Assembly: GCA_964449895.1 (NCBI GenBank) | Contig: CAYVBY010000001.1 | Location: forward strand, 377,354 to 441,353 | Source of the DNA: Intestinibacter sp964449895 | GTDB taxonomy: Bacteria; Bacillota; Clostridia; Peptostreptococcales; Peptostreptococcaceae | Length of the DNA stretch: 64,000 nt | Direction: 5' to 3' | In this document: positions 43,322 to 51,763 of the stretch, in pieces | Numbering within the stretch: position 1 is the first letter of the stretch | Layout: every line of letters begins with the position of its first letter | Position numbers and translations under genes: made by a program | The notes under the pieces: model-generated | Seen by the model: only the letters and a program-made list of their open reading frames with translations | Database searches by the model: none | Told to the model about the DNA's origin: nothing

Positions 43322-44794
43322 CTATTTTTTTAATACTTTTTTTCTCGATACATCTAACCATTCTTTAATGCTATAGCAAAGCATTATCATAGGAAACAAT
43401 TCAAGACGTCCTGCAAGCATGTCAAAACTAAGTACTAATTTAGAAAAATTAGATAGTGATGAAAAATTTCCTACAGGACCTATTAAATCTCCAAATCCAG
43501 GTCCAACATTGCTTAAACAAGTAATTGGTGCTGTAATTATTGTAATTAAATCAAAATTTTCAAATGAAATAAGTAACATAGATCCAATTAATATCATCAC
43601 ATATACAACAAAATAAGAATGTGCAAAATCAATAATCTGTTTGTCCATATCTTTATTTTCAAATTTTACAACACTTACTTTTCTAGAACTTATCATTTTA
43701 TTTATGCTACATTTAACTGATTTAATAAGTATCATTACACGAGCTATTTTCATACCTCCTCCTGTTGATCCTGCACAGGCTCCTACTATCATTAGTATAA
43801 AAATTAAAATTTGCGATAAAGTCGGCCACATACAAAAGTCTGCCGTAGCAAATCCAGTTGTAGTTATAACCGATCCCACTTGGAAGAAGGAATATCTAAA
43901 TGCTTGCCCAACATTTCCATAAATACCAAGTATATTTATTGTTATTACTGCTGTAAATCCTAAAATTATAAATATATACCATCTAAGCTCTTCACTTTTT
44001 AATATTTGTCTAAAATCTTTTAATATTAATAAATAAAATAAGTTAAAATTTACCCCAAATAATATCATAAAAATAGTAATTACCATATCTATATAATAAC
44101 TGTCATAATATGCTATACTTGAATTTTTTATAGAATATCCTCCTGTACCTGCAGTTGAAAATGCATGTACTATACTATCATAAAGTGGCATATCTCCTAT
44201 TAATAAAAATACAATCTCTATCAATGTCATAGCAGCATAAATAGCATATAGTATTCTTGCTGTTACTTTTATTTTTGATACTAATTTACCTACTACTGGT
44301 CCTGGTACTTCTGCCTTCATTAAAAACATATGTTGTCCTTCTGATTGTGGTAAAAAAGCTAATACAAATACAAGAACTCCCATACCTCCAATCCAATGAG
44401 TAAAACATCTCCAAAACAACATACCTTTTGATAAACCTTCTATATTATTTAAAATAGTAGACCCTGTAGTTGTAAATCCTGATACTGTTTCAAAAAATGC
44501 ATCTACAAAATTTGGTATTTCCCCACTAAAATAAAATGGTAATGCTCCAATTAAAGATACTACTATCCACCCGAGTGCAACTATTATAAAACCTTCCTTT
44601 GCATAGATATGATTATTATCTGTTTTTATATTTGAAAGAAAATATCCTACTAATATAGAAATTCCTATTGTCAATAAAAAATACAATACCGTATTTTCTC
44701 CATAAATTATAGCTACTAAAAATGGTAATATTAATAAGATACCTTCAAATATAAGTATATTTCCAAGTGTCTTCAATATCATCTTTCTATTCAT
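43322..44794 (-). CDS. trkH: TrkH-type potassium transporter, first paralogue
   Basis: The 490-residue Trk/Ktr channel subunit has pore-loop segments SGFTTTGSTIL, STAGTGGYSIKN, VITTTGFATAD and LSNVGPGFGDLI. It follows trkA directly (trkA stop and this ribosome site GGAGG overlap region 44795-44806). The two TrkH proteins agree over most membrane segments but differ in loops, indicating an older tandem duplication than that of the DAHP synthase genes. The pair could give transporters of different affinity or partner ion sharing a single TrkA. Confidence 0.92.
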   Translation of the reverse strand: MNRKMILKTLGNILIFEGILLILPFLVAIIYGENTVLYFLLTIGISILVGYFLSNIKTDNNHIYAKEGFIIVALGWIVVSLIGALPFYFSGEIPNFVDAFFETVSGFTTTGSTILNNIEGLSKGMLFWRCFTHWIGGMGVLVFVLAFLPQSEGQHMFLMKAEVPGPVVGKLVSKIKVTARILYAIYAAMTLIEIVFLLIGDMPLYDSIVHAFSTAGTGGYSIKNSSIAYYDSYYIDMVITIFMILFGVNFNLFYLLILKDFRQILKSEELRWYIFIILGFTAVITINILGIYGNVGQAFRYSFFQVGSVITTTGFATADFCMWPTLSQILIFILMIVGACAGSTGGGMKIARVMILIKSVKCSINKMISSRKVSVVKFENKDMDKQIIDFAHSYFVVYVMILIGSMLLISFENFDLITIITAPITCLSNVGPGFGDLIGPVGNFSSLSNFSKLVLSFDMLAGRLELFPMIMLCYSIKEWLDVSRKKVLKK

Positions 44795-44803
44795 AGATTC
44801 CTC

Positions 44804-46159
44804 CTATGCTAAGATGTCTTCTAAGCTAGTTAAAAATGCATTTGTAGTAACAATTATCACACTATCTCCTTCTTGAATGAAGTCTTCTCCACTTGGAACT
44901 ATCAATTTATTTTCACGCATTATACCTGCTACAAGTAAATTTTCTTTTGTCTTAAGTCTTTTAAGAGGTACACCTAAAAAACTTATATTATTTCTAGCTA
45001 TAAATTCTAGTGCTTCAACCTTCTTATCGACTATTTTATAAAGTGTTTCTATTCCACTATCTCCCTTGTTTTCCTTAGCTCTTACATATCTAACAATTTC
45101 ATTTGCTGTTATATCTTTAGGAGAAATAACACTTTCAATCCCTATAGAATCTAACATATTAATTATAGATAATCTATTTACTTTAGTTATTACTTTAGAT
45201 ACATTACATTTAGCTGCATACATAGATATAATTACATTTTCTTCATCTATACCTGTCATAGACACACATGCATCTACATACTCTATACCTTCTTCTAACA
45301 ATACCTTTTGATCTGTACCATCTCCATTTATAATATCTGCTTTAGGTAAAATAGAACTTAATTTTTCACATGTTTTTTCATCATTGTCAATTATTTTTAC
45401 CTTCATTCCTATCTCAGTTAATTGTTTAGCAAGATAAAAAGCTATTCTACTTCCCCCGATTATCATAACTGATTTTATTTTTCTTTCATAAATTCCAGCT
45501 GAAATCATAAACTTTTCTAAATCTTTATGAGATGCTGTAATATGAACTTTATCTCCCTCTTCTAAAGAAAATCTACCATCTGGTATATAAACCTCTTGCT
45601 GTCTTTGAAGAGCACAAATTAAAACACTTGTTTTAAATCTTCTATTTAAATCACTTAAAGATACTCCCACTAATTTACTATTTTTTCTAACTTTTATTTC
45701 AGCTAAATCAACATGACCTTTAGCAAAAGTATCTACTCTAAGTGCAGATGGGAATCTCAATATACGAGCAATTTCATTTGCTGCTGCCTTTTCAGGATTT
45801 ATCATTAAATTAATCCCTAAACCATCTCTCATAAATGATATTTGTGATGCATAATCAGGATTTCTAACCCTTGCAATTAAATTTTTAGCTCCTAATTTTT
45901 TTGCAATCAAGCATGAAATTAAATTAACTTCATCAGCTGATGTAACAGCTATAAATAAATCAGCCTTATTTACTCCAGCTTCTACTTGAATATCGTAAAT
46001 AGCCCCATTTCCACATATTCCCATGACGTCATAAATATTTACTATTTCTTCTATATTTTTTTGATTTGTATCTATAACAACCACATTATGACCTTCCATG
46101 GCTAGATGTTCTACTAAAGTAGTACCTACTTTTCCACATCCAATTACAACTATTTCCAT
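44804..46159 (-). CDS. trkA: Trk system potassium uptake protein TrkA
   Basis: The 451-residue cytoplasmic gating ring subunit has two RCK units in tandem: first Rossmann VVIGCGKVGTTLVEHLAMEGHNVVVID (given in parts; GCGKVGTTLVEHLAM at about 7-21), second MIIGGSRIAFYLAKQL (about 230-246), each followed by a TrkA_C domain. It binds NAD(H)/ATP and regulates the TrkH channels encoded next. The ATG has AGGAGG. The gene opens the trkA-trkH-trkH cluster. Confidence 0.92.
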   Translation of the reverse strand: MEIVVIGCGKVGTTLVEHLAMEGHNVVVIDTNQKNIEEIVNIYDVMGICGNGAIYDIQVEAGVNKADLFIAVTSADEVNLISCLIAKKLGAKNLIARVRNPDYASQISFMRDGLGINLMINPEKAAANEIARILRFPSALRVDTFAKGHVDLAEIKVRKNSKLVGVSLSDLNRRFKTSVLICALQRQQEVYIPDGRFSLEEGDKVHITASHKDLEKFMISAGIYERKIKSVMIIGGSRIAFYLAKQLTEIGMKVKIIDNDEKTCEKLSSILPKADIINGDGTDQKVLLEEGIEYVDACVSMTGIDEENVIISMYAAKCNVSKVITKVNRLSIINMLDSIGIESVISPKDITANEIVRYVRAKENKGDSGIETLYKIVDKKVEALEFIARNNISFLGVPLKRLKTKENLLVAGIMRENKLIVPSGEDFIQEGDSVIIVTTNAFLTSLEDILA

Positions 46160-46474
46160 TTTTATCCTCCTATTACTTTTGTCAAAAAATCTTTATTAAA
46201 AAATTCTTTAATTATATACTATGTACTATAATACAATAATTTTTTTTTAAAATCTATATCTATAATATATATTAACCTTAAATATAGATAATAAAAAAGG
46301 CTATCAAATTTTTATTTTTGATAGCGCTTTTTATTATTTTAATATTTGTTATTTAATATTTTTTATAAAAAAATCTTTATTCTAATTATTTTTTAAAGAT
46401 GTAGATTTCTCTAAAACACATTGACGGAAATTATAATTATCCACAATTTTTAAATGAATATAATTTCCTATATG
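46160..46474. other. Spacer between trkA and the psp operon
   Basis: This 315-bp stretch holds the terminator at 46291-46328 and repeat copy C (46368-46479). The remaining sequence upstream of trkA (46160-46290) is AT-rich and should carry the trk promoter; I cannot single one out. Confidence 0.55.
46291..46328 (-). terminator. Intrinsic terminator of the pspA-ydjG-ydjI operon
   Basis: Minus strand: GCTATCAAA (46315-46323) pairs with TTTGATAGC (46298-46306), followed by six T (46291-46296). It lies about 145 nt past the ydjI stop, beyond repeat copy C, so the repeat is probably transcribed in the 3' UTR. Confidence 0.83.
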
Positions 46475-46479
46475 TTATA
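46368..46479 (+). repeat. Dispersed intergenic repeat, copy C
   Basis: About 112 bp, from AAAAAATCTTTATTCTAATT to ATTTCCTATATGTTATA. GGAAATTATAATT and AATATAATTTCC form the right hairpin. Its right end touches the ydjI stop codon (46475-46477). Confidence 0.83.
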
Positions 46480-47643
46480 AAACTAGTTTTGTTCCACAAT
46501 TTGGGCAGAAATTACTTCCTGGATTTGGATTTCCACAGTTTGGACAGAATTTAGCAACATTTCCTCCTTGAGGTTGAGCTTGCTGTTGCATCTGTGGTTG
46601 CATCTGCTGTTGTTGCATTTGTGGTTGTTGCATTTGTGGTTGTTGCATAGATGAGTTCATTTGATTCATCATTTGTTGNNNNNNNNNNNNNNNNNNNNNN
46701 NNNNNNNNNNNNNNNNNNNNNNNNNNNNNNNNNNNNNNNNNNNNNNNNNNNNNNNNNNNNNNNNNNNNNNNNNNNNNNGTTGTTGCATTTGTGGTTGTTG
46801 CATAGATGAGTTCATTTGATTCATCATTTGTTGTCCCATCATCATTCCCATTTGCATTTGCATCATATCAGATGCAACATTAGAATTGCTACCATTACCC
46901 ATAGAATCTGCCATAGCCATTTGAGTATATTTATTCATATCATTTATCATACTTTGTGATGCAGCCTTTTGAGCCATTTCTTGAACTTCTTTTGGATAGC
47001 TTACATTAGCTATTGTAAAGTTAGTTATTCCTATCCCTATCTTTTGCATTTCCATATCTAAATCTTCTTGAATACCTTTAGATATTTCAAATGCATTTGC
47101 TTGAAGATTAAATATATCTTTACCTTCTCTTACTACCCATCTCATAAAAGTTTGGTCTAGCATAGACATTATACGTTCTTTTACATTTTCTATAGTAAAT
47201 TGTTTTTGAACTCCTGCTACTTTATCTATAAGCAATTCGTAATCTGATACTTTACAACAAAATGTTCCAAAAGATTTTATAGGCATTCCTCCTGGAAGAT
47301 TTGGTGCTGGTATATTTATAGCATTTTTTGTTCCCCATTTTACAGTAAGTTCTTTTGTATTTATGAACAAAACTTCAGCCCTCATACCACTATTAAATCC
47401 AAATTTAAATCCTTTTAATGTAGATAAAAAAGGTATTATTTGGGATTCTATATCAAAACTTCCTTCATCTTTGAATATACCTTCTACTTTACCATTAAAC
47501 ATAAATATAGCATCTTGTCCTGGTCTAATAATTAATTTACTTCCTTTTTTAATTTCTTTATTATCCCATTTCCAAAATATCATATCCTCTCTAAACTGTT
47601 CCCATTCTACTACATTAGAAAGTTGATTACTAAAAATTCCCAT
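46475..47643 (-). CDS. ydjI: SPFH-domain protein with C-terminal zinc ribbon (YdjI-like), interrupted by an assembly gap
   Basis: The N-terminal part (start ATG at 47641-47643, AGGAGG) is an SPFH/band-7-like domain of the virion-core type (about 1-230), followed by a Met/Gln-rich linker with PQMQQ repeats and, past the gap, a zinc ribbon (CPNCGNPNPGSNFCPNCG). 100 N (46679-46778) interrupt the linker. The 55 bases before and after the gap are identical; removing the gap plus one 55-bp copy leaves 1014 nt, a single 337-codon frame. So the gene is very probably intact. In Bacillus this protein belongs to the pspA-ydjGHI envelope-stress operon. Confidence 0.85.
46679..46778. other. Scaffold gap (100 N) flanked by an identical 55-bp overlap
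   Basis: Bases 46624-46678 equal 46779-46833 exactly. That is what two overlapping contig ends joined by a default 100-N spacer look like, in a low-complexity CAA/CAT repeat region. Confidence 0.9.
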
Positions 47644-47661
47644 TTTATTCCTCCTAAATTA

Positions 47662-48723
47662 CTATAAATTATTATAAATACATACAAATATAATTATTAT
47701 AAAAATCACAAATATAACTGTAGCCGCTATTTTAAATACACTCTTTGGATACTCTCCATATAGTGCTCCAGATTGCCCATTTATTAAAACATTATAAATT
47801 TTGTCTTTATAATAAAATGAAGTAGAATAAACAGGCAATAATACATATTTATAAGTTTCATCCTTATAATTTAAATTCATATCCAAATTTTTAACTCTAT
47901 CATATCTCTTAAGTACATCTTGTTCACACAAATTTTCCATTTTATTATTTATTATGTTTTTTGCAGTCTGATGAGCAGTATTTAAATCTATAGTATAAAT
48001 TTCAGAACAATACCCAGACATATAATCTGGAGAAAAAGAATTTATACTTTTAGTATTATAAGTCATAGAATCTAATAAATGTGACTGCAATTTATTTGAT
48101 GCTCTAACTAGTACATCATCAAATGATTCATCTACATAACCTGATGTATGATGCCATCTAACTTTTGTTCTTGTTTGAATTTCTCCATCTGAATCCTCAT
48201 AGGTTTCTTGATATTCTTCTCCTCCCATAGCTCTATAATGTGCATAGACCTCTGCATCAAATGTCCAAAACGGTATATATATACCTTGAATTTTACCTGC
48301 TTGATATAGATTTTTTAATTCATTTGGAGCAAAATGTCTAGATTTTATCCATTTATGGAAAATTTCACCTACCTCTGTTTTATCAACTCTAAAAGGTACT
48401 ATCCCATCTGGAATTAGTGTATCTAGTTGTTTTTTTACTAATACATAGTTTGAACCGCAATATGGGCATGTTGTAGCAGTACTTGTAGCATCTACTTCTA
48501 CAGTAGCACCACATCCTTCACATTCCATACTAGTAGATGTTTTTTCTTCTGCCTTTATTAAGTTTTTAGCATGTATTGTAAGTTCATGCTCTACTACTTT
48601 ATTTTCATCATGTTTTATTATCTGTTCATTGCCACAGTTCGGACATTTTAATGACTGGGATTCAATATCAAATACCATAGTCGATCCACAATTTTGACAA
48701 GAATAAGTTTTTACGCTCTCCAT
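47662..48723 (-). CDS. ydjG: Double zinc-ribbon membrane-anchored protein (YdjG-like)
   Basis: The 353-residue protein starts with two TFIIB-type zinc ribbons (CQNCGSTMVFDIESQSLKCP about 9-30; CEGCGATVEV with CPYCG about 68-92), then a domain with YIPFWTFDAEVYAHY and YKYVLLPVYSTSFYYKDK, and ends in one membrane helix (about 328-350, IAATVIFVIFIIIIFVCIY). This equals Bacillus YdjG, thought to recruit PspA to the membrane with YdjI. It lies between pspA and ydjI in one operon; no ydjH equivalent is present. Confidence 0.85.
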   Translation of the reverse strand: MESVKTYSCQNCGSTMVFDIESQSLKCPNCGNEQIIKHDENKVVEHELTIHAKNLIKAEEKTSTSMECEGCGATVEVDATSTATTCPYCGSNYVLVKKQLDTLIPDGIVPFRVDKTEVGEIFHKWIKSRHFAPNELKNLYQAGKIQGIYIPFWTFDAEVYAHYRAMGGEEYQETYEDSDGEIQTRTKVRWHHTSGYVDESFDDVLVRASNKLQSHLLDSMTYNTKSINSFSPDYMSGYCSEIYTIDLNTAHQTAKNIINNKMENLCEQDVLKRYDRVKNLDMNLNYKDETYKYVLLPVYSTSFYYKDKIYNVLINGQSGALYGEYPKSVFKIAATVIFVIFIIIIFVCIYNNL

Positions 48724-48762
48724 AATATTCCCTCTCTTGTTAAATTTTCAATCTATAAATTT

Positions 48763-49455
48763 TTATTGTAGTCCTAATTTAGCTTTTAATGCTGCTAATT
48801 CATCGTCTGCTTGAGATGAAGGATTAGTACCTTCATCATATTTTTTCATTAAATCATCTATACTCTCTTCTTTATTAGAATCATTTAATTGAGCCATCGC
48901 ATTTGCTTCATCTAATTTTTTATTTATCTTAGCTTCCATTTCATTGAATTTAGACATGTTACCCTTAGCTCCACTTATGCTTGATCCTATTTTATTTAAT
49001 TTTTCTTGAGTTTCAGCTATTGCTATTTTTGCTTTTAATTGATCTCTTCTAGCATTTAATTCACCTATATCTTTAACTATCTTATCATGCATAGTTCTCA
49101 TATTAGCTGAATTTTCCTTTGCAATATCGTAAGTTTGTTGAAGTGATGATAACTTTTGATTTAAGTTAGCTTTATTTTCTAAAAAAGTTCTAGCATCAGC
49201 TTCATTTCCTGCTAATAATGCTTTTTCTGCATACATTTGCATTTTATTTATAGATACTAAACATTCATCTAATTCTCTTTTTGATCTTTTTTCTTCAGCC
49301 ATAACAGCCGCTGTCTCAGATTTTACTTTACCTAAATCACTTTCTAAATTTCTAAGATATTGATCTATCATTTTCATAGGATCTTCTACCTTATCTAATA
49401 ATGCATTAACATTTGATGACATTATATCTTTAAATCTACTTAAAATTCCAGCCAT
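48763..49455 (-). CDS. pspA: PspA/IM30 family protein
   Basis: The 230-residue protein is an ESCRT-III-like, almost fully helical coiled-coil protein (MAGILSRFKDIMSSNVNALL, EDPMKMIDQYLRNLE, repeated EK/QA heptads), acting peripherally on damaged membranes. It has the short acidic C-terminal tail with SIDDLMKKYDEG. It leads the pspA-ydjG-ydjI operon. The start has AAGGAGG, and an extended -10 (TGCTATAAT, 49488-49496) lies upstream. Confidence 0.92.
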   Translation of the reverse strand: MAGILSRFKDIMSSNVNALLDKVEDPMKMIDQYLRNLESDLGKVKSETAAVMAEEKRSKRELDECLVSINKMQMYAEKALLAGNEADARTFLENKANLNQKLSSLQQTYDIAKENSANMRTMHDKIVKDIGELNARRDQLKAKIAIAETQEKLNKIGSSISGAKGNMSKFNEMEAKINKKLDEANAMAQLNDSNKEESIDDLMKKYDEGTNPSSQADDELAALKAKLGLQ

Positions 49456-49487
49456 AGCTATTACCTCCTTAGATATATTTTATTAAA

Positions 49488-49496
49488 ATTATAGCA
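49488..49496 (-). promoter_or_regulatory. Extended -10 promoter element of the psp operon
   Basis: Minus strand TGCTATAAT, about 33 nt upstream of the pspA start codon, in the 54-nt gap after the racemase gene. No clear -35 is seen, consistent with an extended -10 promoter. The surrounding TATATGTGCTATAAT resembles the right end of the dispersed repeat. Confidence 0.45.
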
Positions 49497-49509
49497 CATA
49501 TATAATTTT

Positions 49510-50301
49510 TTATAATTCTATTTGGATATTTTGACTGAGTTCTACAACTCCGCCTATAGTTATATTTTTTATTTGTCCATTTTCCTTATAAATCTCAGCT
49601 TCTATAATTCCTCCAGGCTGACTTATATTACTTTTTAAATGTCCATCTTGTAAGTCGCTACCTAAATAAGTAATTGTAGCTAATGTCCCACTTCCACAAC
49701 TACTTTCAAAGAATGTAGTATCTGTATCTTTTACATAAACTACAGGTGTAATATAATTTTTTTGTCTATCAAAAAACATAACACCAAAAGCTTCTACATT
49801 ATAATTTTCATATACTGCTTTTTTAAATTGTTCAAAGTTTTCTTGCGTAGGTGAAATGTTCTCTGCAATTATATGATTTATCCCCTCTATTATTACAATT
49901 GGAAATTTACCTAAATTTTTTACATCTATTATTTCTATTTTTTGAGGGATAGGCATTTCAATATTTGAAGTTTTTTTGTCTAAATCTACTTCTGCCTTTA
50001 AAATCCTATCACTTCCTGTTATTTCAACAAATACATTCCCATTTGTTATATTATTTTCTCTAGCAAAAAATATACCTATACTTCTAGAAGCATTTCCACA
50101 AAATTCTCCTCCCATCATTTCAAGCCTAATATCGCCTCCCATAATAGGATTTTTTACAAAACCAACTTGTTCAGCTTTGTAATTTGTTTTTTCTAAAATG
50201 TCTTTAGCAACACTTTTATATAAATTTTTATCTATATCATCTAAAACTAGTATTGTTATATTTTTTGCAGGATCTGCTACCACTATATTATATTTATTCA
50301 T
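49510..50301 (-). CDS. Diaminopimelate epimerase-like (DapF-fold) racemase
   Basis: The 263-residue protein has both halves of the DapF fold with the two catalytic cysteines in GGEFCGNASRS (about residue 69) and SSCGSGTLA (about 208). True DapF proteins and relatives such as the histidine racemase CntK share this pattern; the spacing and the GxFCGN-ASRS wording are closer to CntK-like members than to canonical DapF. No staphylopine-type genes lie nearby, so the substrate is open. The ATG follows AGAGGTG. Confidence 0.82.
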   Translation of the reverse strand: MNKYNIVVADPAKNITILVLDDIDKNLYKSVAKDILEKTNYKAEQVGFVKNPIMGGDIRLEMMGGEFCGNASRSIGIFFARENNITNGNVFVEITGSDRILKAEVDLDKKTSNIEMPIPQKIEIIDVKNLGKFPIVIIEGINHIIAENISPTQENFEQFKKAVYENYNVEAFGVMFFDRQKNYITPVVYVKDTDTTFFESSCGSGTLATITYLGSDLQDGHLKSNISQPGGIIEAEIYKENGQIKNITIGGVVELSQNIQIEL

Positions 50302-50431
50302 AATACACCTCTTTTGTATTAAAATTCCATAAAAAACTTATTAATTATTATAGCAAATGTAAAATTATCTCTCAATATTATTGAATTTTCCAAAGTGATT
50401 TTCTTTAAAAATCTAACTTTTCTGAATATAA

Positions 50432-50466
50432 CATTTAAATGAATATAATTTCCTATGTGATACAAA
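50432..50466 (+). repeat. Right-end fragment of the dispersed repeat (copy F)
   Basis: ATTTAAATGAATATAATTTC followed by CTATGTGATACAAA matches the right end of copies C and D. It points towards the gene at 50513, 47 nt away, and a TATAAT (50473-50478) follows immediately. Confidence 0.6.
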
Positions 50467-50512
50467 AAATATTATAATATAAATATCTTATATTTTTTAT
50501 TTGGAGGAAGTT

Positions 50513-50869
50513 ATGGAACTAACAAACGAAGAGCTTAAAAAACATTTTGAAATAGCAAATTCATGGTTTATTGGTCTTTACATGGAGAGCTTTTTAAAAG
50601 ATTTTGAAAATTTATCAAGTGAAGATTTTAAAAACAATTTAGCAGAAGAATTAAAATCAAACGAACCTTTTATGTCAGAATTTACTATCTGCGAAATAAA
50701 AGAAAAAATCGAAAGCTTATACAAAATTATTTGTTCAAAAAAAGTTTTAGAAGCATTAAATATGGTAATTTTATTTGAATCTGACGACGCTCCTAATTGC
50801 TATGCATATGAAGAAGCAAAATCGCTTACATACTTAATAAAAAAAGGAAATGTAAAATTACCTTATTAA
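50513..50869 (+). CDS. Hypothetical protein, 118 residues
   Basis: I do not recognise it. It is small, acidic, soluble and helical (ELTNEELKKHFEIANSWFIG, EEAKSLTYLIKKGN). A TTG at 50501 opens the frame but belongs to the GGAGG ribosome site; the ATG at 50513-50515 is the natural start. TATAAT at 50473-50478 is the likely -10. It ends at a bidirectional terminator. Confidence 0.7.
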   Translation: MELTNEELKKHFEIANSWFIGLYMESFLKDFENLSSEDFKNNLAEELKSNEPFMSEFTICEIKEKIESLYKIICSKKVLEALNMVILFESDDAPNCYAYEEAKSLTYLIKKGNVKLPY

Positions 50870-50874
50870 CTCAA

Positions 50875-50904
50875 AAAGGAGTGTTTACACACTCCTTTAA
50901 TTTT
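50875..50904. terminator. Bidirectional terminator
   Basis: AAAGGAGTGT (50875-50884) pairs with ACACTCCTTT (50889-50898) with loop TTAC; T-tracts follow on both strands. It serves the 118-residue gene and the convergent Nif11 gene. Confidence 0.88.
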
Positions 50905-51174
50905 TTATCTTAAAGCTGCAAAAAAATCCTCGTACCAGTCTCCCCAATCATCAATTGGATAAACAGCACCTCCATTACAACTTTTTAGTAAATTTGCTGC
51001 ATATTCTTCCCCTATTTCAAATAATTCTCCAACAGTCATTTCATAGCCATATTCTGTAGCAACTTTACAAAATTCAGCCATAGGATCCTTAGCAGATTTT
51101 GTTTCTATAAATTTTTGTTTTAACTCAGGGTTATTTCTCGCTTGTTTTAATATTTGAGCTAATTTTTCGTTCAT
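50905..51174 (-). CDS. Nif11-type RiPP precursor peptide
   Basis: The 89-residue product has the Nif11-like leader pattern: LAQILKQARNNPELKQKFIE, then DPMAEFCKVATEYGYEMTVG with EL, ending in a helix. After NGG, a double-glycine-type cleavage site, a 20-residue acidic and aromatic tail (VYPIDDWGDWYEDFFAALR) would be the core. Nif11 leaders direct modification of ribosomally made peptides, and TIGR03798-type members also occur without enzymes. No lanthionine synthetase, radical SAM or peptidase-transporter gene is in the window. It follows a GNAT gene (21 nt) and cls, so a GNAT role in modification is possible but unproven. Confidence 0.8.
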   Translation of the reverse strand: MNEKLAQILKQARNNPELKQKFIETKSAKDPMAEFCKVATEYGYEMTVGELFEIGEEYAANLLKSCNGGAVYPIDDWGDWYEDFFAALR

Positions 51175-51194
51175 TAATTATCACTCCCTAAAAT

Positions 51195-51695
51195 TTAAAC
51201 ATCTAATTTTAAATCATAGCAATAGAAAGGATCTTTTTTCTCCATAAATTCTATTTGACCTGCAAATCTAAAACCACAAGTTTTAAATAAATTATACATT
51301 TTTATATTCATTGAATTAGTATCTGTTTTTAAATACATAATATTTTTATCCATCGCCCTATTTTCTGCATATTTTATTAAAAGCTTACCTTTTCCTTTTC
51401 TTCTATGTTTTGGATTTACTCCCATTCTATGTATAACTAGAGCTTTTTCATCACTTATCCAATTAACAGTTTTGTATTCTTCTGGTTCTTCTTCATTTAT
51501 ACAAACAAATCCTAATAATTCACCTTCAAATTCATCAACATATAGAGTTCCTTCTTCTACATCTTTTTTAAAATTATCATAAGTAGGATAATTTTCATCC
51601 CATTGTGTATTATTACTTTCCTTCATTTCAATAATTATTTCTTTTACAATGTTCATTATATTATCTACATCATTCAAATTAGCTTTTCTTATCAA
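51195..51695 (-). CDS. GNAT-family N-acetyltransferase
   Basis: The 166-residue enzyme shows the GNAT core, with acetyl-CoA loop VNPKHRRKGKGKLLIKYAE (R/Q-x-x-G-x-G/A) and a C-terminal NIKMYNLFKTCGFRFAG segment. I place the start at a TTG (51693-51695) because GGAGGGG lies 6 nt upstream and the open frame above it encodes an unlikely extension. It sits between cls and the Nif11 precursor, which suggests a link with peptide modification or small-molecule resistance, but nothing in the sequence fixes the acceptor. Confidence 0.83.
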   Translation of the reverse strand: MIRKANLNDVDNIMNIVKEIIIEMKESNNTQWDENYPTYDNFKKDVEEGTLYVDEFEGELLGFVCINEEEPEEYKTVNWISDEKALVIHRMGVNPKHRRKGKGKLLIKYAENRAMDKNIMYLKTDTNSMNIKMYNLFKTCGFRFAGQIEFMEKKDPFYCYDLKLDV

Positions 51696-51763
51696 AATAT
51701 ACCCCTCCAGTTTTTTAATATAATATACTAAAATAATAGCACTATTTTGCATAAGTTTTCAAC

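Noticed and set aside
46621..46833. Short tandem GTTGTTGCATTTGTGG units that could suggest a CRISPR-like array
   Set aside because: They encode the Gln/Met/Pro-rich linker of YdjI in frame, have no unique spacers, and part of the repetition is the duplicated contig end at the gap.
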